This document shows positions 52,301 through 64,000 of a stretch of 64,000 nucleotides of DNA, in pieces. The notes under the pieces are model-generated. The model saw only the letters and a program-made list of their open reading frames with translations, had not been told where the DNA came from and did no database searches. Source of the stretch: Casuarius casuarius. Its lineage: Eukaryota > Chordata > Aves > Casuariiformes > Casuariidae. The position numbers were made by a program, and so were the translations under genes. The stretch is taken from contig PTFA01000017.1 of the NCBI GenBank assembly GCA_003342895.1, forward strand, positions 54,057-118,056. The letters are read 5' to 3'. The first letter of the stretch is position 1; every line of letters starts with the position of its first letter.

Positions 52301-55300
52301 AAAAGACAAGGGAAAGCCCTCCTTCACCTGCAAAGTGGGGAAACTATAACTCATCTGGGAAGCTGAAGAACTGAATTAAGAATGTCCCTAACTTCTTTCC
52401 TTAAAGGGTGAATAACTATTTTCTGCCTCCACATTCTGAGCAAGACAAAGAGAATTGGCTAAAGGGAAGGAATTCCATTCTTTTTTTTGTAAATGCATAT
52501 GCGGCTTTCCCCTAAAACTGAAAGAGGACAGGAAATTCTTATACACAGTAAAGAGGCTGGGAGTGGGTGATATTTAATGGAACTAGTCCATTCTGAAGAA
52601 AAATGTGGATTGAAAAAATAGGAGATGGTGTAGACTACAGCAGTGGAACTTAGCTGGTGATGATGGATGAATTGCGTAATCATCATGGCTAAAATCCTGG
52701 TCTGTTGAAGTTAATGACTTGTAGTGACTTTTGTGTGGTATTTCAGACCTATTTGCAGAAAAAAAACCCATATACATGATACTATGTATCTAATTATCTT
52801 GTAATACATTACATAATTGGTGATAGATATAACTTCAGTTAAATTGCCTCCATTCTCAGGGTGATATGGTGTCATACAGGCAAAAAATACAAACTTCCTA
52901 TACTTCTAGCTTGTTTCTCCAGGAGTGTGGGGGTATACTCTTCCACATATGAGTAGCTTTTTTCTTCCATATAACAACAGTTCAATATCAACAATAGAAA
53001 GACAAGTTTGAGAAAAGAACTGAACTAACAAATCTCTTCACAATACTGGAAGAATATAATACCTTGCCATGGTGAGAAGGAAAATTCTCCATCATGGAGT
53101 AAGCACAAATAGCTGTCTGTGCNACAGCTTAGGCGATCTTGCACAACTTTCTTCTAAAACAAAATAAATGAAAAGATTCGCAAGCACATGCCAGAGAAAT
53201 GAGCCACTATGGCAGATTCTTCCCATCCTTCCAGTTTGCAGCTCTGCTTTGCTCTGCTTTGCAAGAGCTGTTCTGGGGGCCTGAACTTCAAATGGATGTT
53301 GTTATAGTTTCAGGAAAATGTCCTAATTTACTGAAATCAAAGGCAGGTATCTGATTTTAAATTTATTACAATGGCAGCTACTGTATCTATTCCATCGACA
53401 AAGGTTGTAAAATCAAATGTCATGTAAAGAACTGCGGCTGAGGACAACTAGCAGCGATAGAAGGAATTTACTGCCTGTATTAGATTAACAATACAACTCC
53501 TTCAGAAAGGATCCATCAAATGACATAATGCAGAAGGAAAGAAACTGTCATATGAGTTTCATCAAACAAGGTGTGTTGCTATTTACCTACTCTGCCTCAC
53601 TGCTGCATTCGTTTCCTTCTACACCTGAAGCACATTCTTTTAATATTTAGGTTATAAAATAACCTCATCTGTCACAGCTGTTATTTTATCTTTAGCAAAA
53701 GGCTAGAAGCTAAATGTCATACTTAAAATACTCATTTCTTCTTAGAAACTATCATTTCAGATTCAGGAATGAGTTCTGCCGTGGCAGCACAGCATTTGCT
53801 ATGATGCTGCGGCACAGCAGCGGGGCCAGAGGCTCCCCGGCCAGGCAGAAGGGGTTGGATGAAGCAATCGGACGGCACCCGGCAGAGACCTGGTTATTGA
53901 CTTCCCAGCAACAGGGCTTGCCAAGGAGGCATCAGGAAAGACAGGGGAGCAGCCAGAGAGCGCTGTGTCCTGGCAAATGCCGGGCAGCCTTGCAGCCCTG
54001 AGCGCCTGCTGCAAGCTGATGCACTTCAGAAGCAGTGCTGAGACTCACTCTGAGCTTTGCCAGCGGCCACCGCAGCCCCCATTTGGCCTAAGATCGAAGA
54101 CAAGCAGCCAAAGAGGACAAAAACCTTCCATGCCCTCCGTCCCACCAAAGCATGCCAAGCACTGCCCAACGCGCCGGAGGAGGCAGCTTCGGGAGGGCTG
54201 ACTCACACTTTCATCCCTCACGGCAAATATGTTCTTTTCCCTGCAGTTTGCTGTTTCAGACCAGATCCTAGAAAACCAACCACTGGTGCTTCAGTGCGTT
54301 TTGCACAGGTCAGAGCTGTGCTGCAGCATCATTGCAGTCTCCCTTTGCTTGCCTGCATTAGCCCCTGTGTCACTAGGTTGCTGCCTCTTCTCCACTGAGA
54401 GCCACATCCCATGGCACTCCCAGCTCCCCTGCCATGCCGGATTCAACTGTAAATGTGCAGACTTTTCCACTTAAATCCAGAATCCACATTCCTGTTGCAG
54501 GCGACAGGGTTCCACAGAACCCACAAGGTTTAAGAGGTTATAAGAATATGTGGCATGAATTTAGGGGCTTACGCTGTCTGCAGTTTGGTTTGAATATGAT
54601 ATACCAAGATGAAACTTTAGTTTGTTAACAGATGGTAAAGACTGCTGTCTAATGCGGACAACATTAGCATGTTTTTCCTCAGGGCTGCAGTTTAATGGCA
54701 AGTAACTATATTCCAAATAAATCTGACGCCTAGCACTGGGACAACGACTGACCACCAGATTCTCCTTTACCCAGTTGTTTTTTTATCCTTACTTATCCTA
54801 TTAGTAGAAAGGGGAATTAATGGAATAATAAAAGCCACACGAATAGTTTTTCTTGACGGGAGACATGTGCTGCTTGCTCATCACTTACAGCTTTTTCAGT
54901 TAACTAACAGTGCAAGTGACTGAAAAGCAGTTTACTGCTGAGGTACAGGAGCACTGCAGCAGGAGAGCTGAACGGTATTGCCTCAGCCTACTTGCCATGA
55001 TAGCATCCCATTTTTGGCCTTTTCCCTGAAAGTGCTCAGTCATGAGATAATAACTTACACCTATCGCTCTTCATCCGTGTTTAAACAGTGACCACCACTT
55101 GCAATTCCCCTTTCTCTCCTGAAAACAGTCTTTATCCATATCCCGCACCATGCTGGAGATTTCTAGAAAGGACAGCATTTTCTCTCCCTTCAGCCTGTTT
55201 ACCATTTGCATTTGATAACATCTTGGTTCTGGTCTTTGTTTACTCTAAGTCCCATGCTCACTGATTTATTTATTTTTGACAGATCGAAGGTGGCTTCAAC

Positions 55301-58300
55301 TGGGAGATAAATCCCTTGGTGCAAGGACCCTCCAGGTGAGGGCTATTCGCATTTCACATCTCCACACCAATTCCTGTTTCAGTCTGTGACATAGCTGACG
55401 GATGAGAGTCGGCTAAATCTCACTGCCTTATCAGTTTTTTGACTGCAGGCCCAGAAGGGGATGCCAAGAAGCAAAATGTAGAATCCTTTCACTGATCCCG
55501 GGCTAAATTGTTTGCCCCAGGGCCTCCGAGTGCCACAGCTGCAAAGATTTCTTAAAGCTATTTTTGGCCACCGGTACTCCTGCCTCTGCCATAAACGCAG
55601 GAAGGGAGACACTGAGAAGCAGAGCCGCTTGGTATGCTCAGTTTTGCTTTTCTGCGACTGCAAAGTCCTGCACCAGGCTCTGCAAGAGGACTCTTCCAGT
55701 GAGCTTTGCGCAACTTTCAGCACCAACAGCAAAGCAGAAACTGAAGGCAAAGGGTTGTACTTAGAGCTGTATCCTCAAGACAGAAACCTTGGTTCTATTC
55801 TTAAGCCATTCGAAAGACCCAGGGAGCCATGAGAAGGGGCCAGGAAAAGCTCTAGCTCTGTCCTTTTGTTTAAAAGTCCTGCCCTTAATTAAAAAGTGAG
55901 CATGCACTGTCAGAAATCTTTTTTGTCAATTTAATAAGGAAACAAAAAAACTCTGCAGCATTCCTGAGAAGCAAACAGATCCCATCCCAGCAGGGAGGGC
56001 TTAGAAACTGCTGATTCATTTGCAAAATGGTCCAATCCCAGAAAGCCTTTAAGCCCACATTATATAATCTGCTACCAGGATCAAAGCTATAGTCAAACAG
56101 AATAAGGACTGAAGAACCAGAAATGGTAATTTGTGCCTGACAGAGGCTCTCCTTGCTGGCAGAACGGGTTTGCTCCCAGGGAAACTCCACGGCGAGGGAG
56201 CAGCAACCTTCAATGGGACACCCAGACATTGCTCAGCTCCTCTCTCAGGCCAGGGAAAGACGGTCTGACCCCCCTGGGACCTGGATCACAACAGAGCTGC
56301 CACCACCATTTCTAATATTAAGGATGCGTAAAGCCAGCTTGTGGTTATTACAGCGCAAAAATGTGCTTGGTTTTGCTGTTGAGCAGTGATGTGCAGTGTT
56401 TTATAGGTGACATTACTCATCGTAAGGACTTGACTGTGCTTTGTTACTTGACATATAGTCGATGAACAGCCAACTAGATAAAGCTAGCTAAATGTAAGTA
56501 TTTCTTCCTGTGTTGCAAATGATCCGGCACATACAGAGACACGTTTTACTCACGAGAGTCAGATCTTTGCAATGCTATATTACTTTGTATTTTTTGCTAT
56601 CGTTTGACTCTAGTCTTGCAGTCTGTGTCTTATGGTTGGAATTAAAAACGAACTTCATTTTAGTCAGTGGTGCCAAGTCTTAAAATTTTATTGTCATTTT
56701 CACTAAGTCTGGTGTTTCTTTGAGCCCTGGAGCCTGAAGTATAGGGATTTTTTGGGAATCTCAGCTTTCATTAGAAAAAGAAATGACTGATTTCATGGTT
56801 ATAGGGGAAAGCCTGAGAAGGCTCAAAAACAAAGCAAAGAATGAACTCATTAGATATTAATGCTTAAAAACTCATCATTATTTTGGGCTCCTGCTTTCTA
56901 GTTTTTCAGTCAGAAGACAATGAATTAAATGTAGGCTTCATTTTTCCCGTGAAGCTGGTTTACTGTTTTGGTAATTTTTACAGGTAACTTGTGCCAAAGA
57001 AAACGAAGAGAAGGAAAAGCTTTTATTGGATTGCTATAAACTTCTCCTCTTTTTCTATGAGCTCAGTAATCTTTGGCATGCACTATCTTTGCAGAGTGCT
57101 TTTTTATTCACTTCAAGAGACTGCCTCAGTCAAAAAGCAAAACAGTTATATGAAGGAAAAGACTTACACGGCTCCCAACTTAATTCACAAAAGCAAACAC
57201 TCTGCGCACTTTGCAGACATGGACAGAATGAAACTATTCATAATGTATTTTAATCAGAAAAGGGTGCAAGCAGGGAAGGCCAGGCAAGGCGGCCTTTCAA
57301 TAGGGCTGGGCTCTGCTGTCAGCCCAGCTACCGTGCATCCAGGACAAGGGTTCAAGCCAGGCTGAGGGCTGCGATGTCCTGAACAAGCCATTCTGGCTAA
57401 GGAATGGAGACTGTGTGTGCAGCCGACGGGCGAAGCCAACAAATCATGACAGCTCAGAACAAAACTTTAGAAACTGTAGCTGGAGAGCATGCAGTAAGGA
57501 ACCTTACGGGTGGCTGAGCTCTTTCTCTAGCAGTCCCACAGACAGATTTCCTAAACAGACCCTAGTTTCTAAAAGAAGATGCTAATTATTTAAGCTACGT
57601 ATTTTTACAATTAGTTTGGTCAGCTGTCCAAAACATAGTGAATAACAATTATATTTTTTCAAAGAATTTTTAACATAAATAAAATCTAAAAACGTGTAAA
57701 AATACAAATCCTCAACATATGGACCACTATTAGTGCTCGAACATTTATGTTGGCGGATATGTATGCATTTATATTTCCATCAACCTTCTTGACAGAAAGT
57801 TGCTAGATATGATTTTTCTTTTCTGAAGTGGAAAAGCTTTTCCAGTCAACATGGTCTTCATTGCAACCACTGCCCTGGCAATTCCATCTGAATTTATTTC
57901 ACTGAGCTAAATACACTCCAGTTTGGCCAGCAAGTTTTCAGTCCTACTGCTCCAGGAGGACATGATGCAGAAGCAGCAGAAATCCCACTGGGGAGCTTGC
58001 AATGTGAATCCAAGATCAATTTTTTATGAGTGGAATCAAGATAAAAACTTCATTTTTGTTGCTGATCTCGCATCAGTTCTATTGGTGGACCTCTCTCCCC
58101 AGACCTCTCCATAAATATCTTTCAATTCTTAAAACACTTTTCAGAAGGACTGGGAACATGGACTCTTATCCAGGCCTCCTCCAAGGTAACGCTTCATCAC
58201 ACGAGAGGCCAGCCCTGACCTTCAAATAGGCAACGCCATACAACACAGGGTGGTCGGCAACCCCAGCATGGATGGCCTGGAGTGGCTCCAAATTGCTGAG

Positions 58301-61300
58301 TGGGGTGCAGCTGGCTGAAAGTGCCCGGGAGGGCAGCACGGAGCTGCACGGGATGTGGCGTGACTCCCCAGCACGCGGGAACTTCATGACTTCTGCTCCA
58401 GCCTGAGCTGCTCCGCAGAGATCAAACTCTCTCGTGTGCAGGAACGGTGCCNAGCTCCTGCTGACACAATGGCCATTAGTTCGGGGGGGTGTTTCTGCAT
58501 GTGTTTCTGTGTTGTCCTTGCAGTGTGCTATTTATTTTCCTTTTTTCCCTGGCTGTGCCCAGATCTTACCTGCGTATCTTAATTCTCATCTGTTTTCGCA
58601 TAAGATACATTTTAGCCCTGCAGCATTGTGCTGCTATGACAACAGGCTTGCACTTCTGCTGCTTTCACACCCTTGTTTTTCTTATATTAGGACTCTTCCC
58701 CTCATCTTAGAGCCTTGCTCTAAAGACATGACTTCATCCTTTATTTTTCAGCAGAATTCACTATTTGTTCAATTGACTACTCGTCTGGAAGTGCTTTTAG
58801 TGCTTGAGCTACACAGAGAAGGTGAAAATCTACTATATCCATGGCTAGATCCACTGTTTATTGTCTGTGCCCTGGCATTTAGAAGTAGCCAAAGTTGTAA
58901 AATAAAGGGTACCTGCCAGTAGCTAAAATCACAACAGACCTAATTTTCAGCTGTGCTGAACAACCAGCGGTTGCACAGATGTTGCCAACAAAGGCTTACG
59001 TGTGCCACGCTTTACAGCAAAGCGATTAGAAATACCACAAACATGGGAACATAAGTACAGTTATCTCCTTCATGAATTTCTTCACACAGAGAAAATGAAT
59101 GAGGAAATCTGGGAAGACAACAGACAGAGCATGCAGGCGTACGCATTAACACAGATATAATAATTAAAAAACAGGGAGAAGAAATAAAAACCAAACAAGT
59201 ATGATGTCTACAAAATTCTGAAGTTAAACCATTTTGTTTTGCAGTAATCGGAANTTGTGTAGTTCTTAAATAAATGTGTCCTTTACATAAATATCTAATT
59301 TGACTACTTGCTTCCATGTGCAAGTAGATATTGAAGCAGTTATCTAGATCCAGTGATGGCCAGCTTATATGAGAGAGGCAATGCATAAGCACTGTCTTTG
59401 AAAATCTGCAGTTAGGACAGGCTTCTTAAAAAAAAGAAAAAGAAACAAAAAAACCCCCCAAACCCTACATCTATAGATTTTCATACTGACAAACTGTCAA
59501 TACAATCTCTTTCAGTAAGGCATGCTACATTTTATTCCCTTTTCATCTTTGTGTCTAGTCACCTTAAGTAGAGTTTTCTGGCAAAAAATATTAATATGGT
59601 GTTAACGTTATAAATATAATAATGTAAGTGGAGGAGAAGATTTTCTTCTGCAAAAAAGAACTTATTTAAAAAGAAAGTGTGTTGAAGTACAGTACAGTTA
59701 ACTCACTGTAATTATGGAGGAATGAACAGGCAGGCTCATAAAGATGGGTGTCTCAAATTTCAGCTAAATCAGAATAAATTTCTTTTTGAGGCTTAAAAAA
59801 ATCTGGCTAGGTCTGTATTTCCAGCAAGTCTACATGCCNCTAACCTTTCAAGTTTCTAGCTGCAAGTGGAAATATCACAGTGAAATGGGAGGGGGCTGCT
59901 CTCACACTATTTTTAGGTTTGATTCTAGGCTTAAATGATTTGTACCAGATTTACACAAGCATCTGAACTTTTGCATGATGGTCCGCACCAAATATCCAAA
60001 TTATTTTTGTTACTCCAACTGCTTCTTTAAATACAGGTGTAAAAACACACCTGCTTCAGCTAGGTGTTTTTATTTCATCTCTTTCTCTCTCTCTCTCAAG
60101 AGTGAAATCTTGAGGAAGAAAGGTCCTGGACTGACAGCGCAGGATGCCAATGCCCCGTGCTCAGCCACAGAGCCAGTACGGCAGACAGCAAATGCCATTA
60201 TGGCCCTCCCAGAGCATCCCGGTCTCAGGATGCATCCCTTGCATACCTGCAACTCTGCAGAGCTTTTTGTTGGCTCACCCATTCAAGGCCAGAGACTCAG
60301 GACAGGCTTAGGTTTTTCCCTTTCCTTTCTTCTGCAAATGACTAGGCCAGTTGGAAACGCAATGGACAGCAGGTGCAGAAGGGTTTAAGTCGTCATGGGG
60401 AGAGGTACAAGAACTATGGATGGAGACTGACTGCTACACAAAAAAGAGTAATCAGCATCATCTTCAAGTCAAAACTATTATATGTAAGGCAGCCACATGC
60501 CTTCCTGCTAATTAACAGGAGAAAACTTATGCGGAGCAGCTTGTACGTTCAGTAAGAAGTGCCATCGTCATTTGAGCAGCTAACATCGCACTAACATATG
60601 TATGCTGTCAGTGGGGAGCCCTACACCATCTACTGCTCTGGGAGCCTTGCTTGAAATCTGGGCCTGAGACAGGCGTGAGGCTGCTCTCCTTCCTAAATCT
60701 CTTTGCGGCCAGCCACTGAAGTATTGTGCAGCAGTGGTAAGAAATAATTTCTCTGGCTGATAATGTGCCCGCTAGGAATTGCACTAAGTCAACCACAGTA
60801 TTTTAGAGAAGCCACCAAAGAAGTTATTAGTGTATTAGTTAAATAACTGGGATATTAGAGTTATTAACTTCTGACAGTACCAGCTACATTCCAACTATTC
60901 AGACCACAAAACTTTGTACCTCATTACTAAGGTTATGATAATAGCAGCTCACTTTCTGTGCTGCTGAAACCAGGGAGAAAGCTCCTTCTCTTTCCCTTGT
61001 CAGGCGACTAGGGAAGCACTCATGGTTCAAGGCTCATCCCCCTTCCTCCTTGCCTGGCGAGGTAGGTACAGCAGGTAAGGAAACCTAGAAGAGATGACAC
61101 CAGAGGTGCCTGTTGGGGCAACCTCTGGGTGCCTCCTGCCAGCAGGTGGAGAGGCAGCAACGACCATATGGGAGGAGGCAGTGTCCAACCTGATGCCTCT
61201 TCTAAAGCAAATTCTCTTCCTTGGCAAGGTCGTCCTTCTTCAGAAAAGGAAAGATACATAAATGCTGCCATATAGAGCCTGCCCTCACTGTACACACATG

Positions 61301-62465
61301 GCAGCATTTATAGGAATGTAGCTGGGATTACTCCCTGAATACTTTCACCCAGAACAGCACTTTGAATTGGCTGGCTCTGGGCTGTGGCAGGACACTTTTC
61401 AGATGTCTTTGCTCCCTTCTCCCCTCCAGACAACTGAATATGTATATGGAAACCTAGATGGACAGACCATTCCCTTTCTCCTTCTCTCGCTCATGCTGTT
61501 GACACAGAACAATGTAACCCTGTGTCACCACGTATATAATAATGTTGGGACCCGGGAGCTCCCCCTCCTATTTTGCTATGTTTTGACCCACTGGGCCATC
61601 CAGAGGGTTCCTTAGACAGTTGTCGGAGCCTGGCTCTGCCCACAAACAGAGAAATAATTAGGACAGAGACATAATCACTTTGCACAAGGCATACTGGAAT
61701 TAATTAGATAAGTAAAGAGTTGGAAATAATGCATCAAATATGCCTGACAATGTCAGATTAACAGTAAGTAAACAGTCAAATGGCAATTGTGTTTCATTAC
61801 CTCCCTAAATGAAAAATAATCATTTTGTTGGCAAATTCTATCTATTAAAAATGAGGCAGTGTTAAATCCTGACAGAACTTTCCAAGTTATAGCTTTTTTT
61901 GTTGATATGATAAATCTTTTGCATAACTTTGCTTGTGGAAAGATTCAGAGCAACATTTATTTGTGTGTCACTATGCTATTAATAAAATTACAGATCTCTA
62001 GAGAAAGCAGCACAGAGAAAAAATCCATTATCATTATTATCCTATGACTGAGTAAATGTGCACATACTGGATGCGAATGCAATTCATGGTACAAGAAAAT
62101 GAAGGAATGAAAATTGTCTCTCTGGAGTTTTTTCATTCACCAGTAACATTTCTGTTACTGTACTTAGTCTATGCTCATTAAATCTGTTTGCTGATTACCG
62201 TTGGGTAATATGTCAATAGCAAAAAAAGGAAAACATAAAATACTGAGTGGCTTTGTGTTATAGTTCTGTGCAGGGCTACAGTGGAAATAAAATAAAAATC
62301 AATGCTTCATAACAGTTATTTCCTTGCTTAGTAAAAAGAGTGAGATCTCCCCAGAGTCTCTTAGAACAGGTATTTCCATCTACCTTCCCATTTTAGAAGA
62401 GACACTCCCTACAACTTAGAGATATTAACATTGCCTTTTGTATGGTCTGACAGTTTGACATTCAG

Positions 62466-62485
62466 AAAAAAAAAAAAAAAAAAAA
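62466..62485. repeat. 20-base poly-A run
   Basis: Twenty consecutive A on the plus strand in intron 1 of PTCHD1. It could be a retroposon tail or slippage product; no SINE body is recognisable upstream. Confidence 0.9.
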
Positions 62486-63339
62486 GGAAAAGCAACACTG
62501 AGTCTCTGGGGTTTCCGTAAGGGAAGAGTGTAAATGTGCAGCACTCCAGTCGTTCAATGCTGAAGGTGCGCAAATTCAGATAGCCACACCTCTGGGTATT
62601 TCTAAGTGCTCTCTTCTTTTCTTTCATGACTTGACCCTCTCAGCACACAGTTCTTGCATCTGTCCTCCCTGCTTTTCCTTCAAGGAATGCTCCAAACTAC
62701 TGTGGTGTGAACTACCAGACCAGCTCCGAGACACTCAGACTTCCGACATGTTATGCCATACTGTACAGTGAGGTGTCCTGCGTGATTGCTACTTACATAC
62801 CCCATGCCACCTAAGTGACACGAAAAGACGATGCCTGGTGTACATATAACTTGAAACAGCAGCGCATCACATAACAATCTGCACCACACCTCCAATCCAC
62901 AGCTGAACTGCATTTGTCTTGATGTATGAAAACAGCATTTTTTGCCACGGGTTGGGAAGGAGGGGAAAAAATACTGCCCGCTAAAAATAATCAACTGAAT
63001 CACGTTATTTGCCTTCAGGAGCCGTGGAAAGGTGCTTTCACACCAGCCTGCACTAGGCAGAAGTGCAGTCCGCATGCAGCAGCCCCCCAAAGCGCTCTCA
63101 GCAGCTTGGCACCTGTTTTTGAAGTTGGAGTTTATCAAACCCCGAGCCGCCTTAACTCGGGAGCACGGCCGCAAGGCGAGTGCGGAGGGAGCGGAAAAAT
63201 TGTCTCCCCAAGCAGCCCGCCTTTCTCAAAGCAAATTTCCCAAAGCAAATTAAAAAACGGGACGAAACACAACAACGGGAAAGCGCACCCCCTTCGCTGT
63301 GGCTTTAGCCGAGGCGGCAGGGGGGAGAAAGAGGCTTCA

Positions 63340-63999
<660 letters not shown>

Positions 64000-64000
64000 G

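Noticed and set aside
58434..58922. 162-codon plus-strand open frame in intron 1
   Set aside because: Includes an N near its start, has no recognisable homology and lies opposite the gene with no exon-like features.

Overview
The window is vertebrate nuclear DNA, most likely from a bird or another sauropsid. It has large AT-rich non-coding stretches, spliced coding exons with GT-AG introns, a CpG-rich 5' gene end, degenerate CR1 LINE pieces and at least one MIR-type SINE fossil. There are no operons, prophages, CRISPR arrays or bacterial signals. Eleven single N bases are scattered through the non-coding sequence and none falls in a coding exon.

One protein-coding gene is supported: PTCHD1 (patched domain containing 1), on the minus strand. 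It has three coding exons: 63888-63538 (117 codons), 50474-49814 and 31634-29980. Joined at canonical GT/AG sites (phase 0, then phase 1), they give exactly 888 codons plus a stop, the length I recall for mammalian PTCHD1. The product is a 12-transmembrane, RND/Patched-like membrane protein with a sterol-sensing-type domain, two large glycosylatable outer loops and a C-terminal ITTV PDZ ligand. In mammals PTCHD1 is a neuronal, synapse-associated protein linked to X-linked intellectual disability and autism.

Layout by plus-strand coordinate: 1-29.8 kb is the 3' flank, a gene desert with CR1 relics, C- and pyrimidine-rich tracts and small local duplications. The proximal 3' UTR (below 29980) carries two long poly-G runs in the transcript. 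Exon 3 follows. Intron 2 (31635-49813, 18.2 kb) holds a MIR, a long purine-rich block, an isolated CpG islet, a 19-bp triple tandem repeat and a CR1 3' end. Exon 2 comes next. Intron 1 (50475-63537, 13.1 kb) holds little beyond a possible second MIR and a poly-A tract. The window ends in the CpG island containing exon 1; the transcription start is probably just outside.

I found no convincing new biological system. The items most worth checking are the upstream in-frame ATG of PTCHD1, the poly-G pair in the 3' UTR, the loss of the RND proton-relay acids, the +5 C at both splice donors, the intronic CpG islet and the strand-asymmetric block in intron 2.
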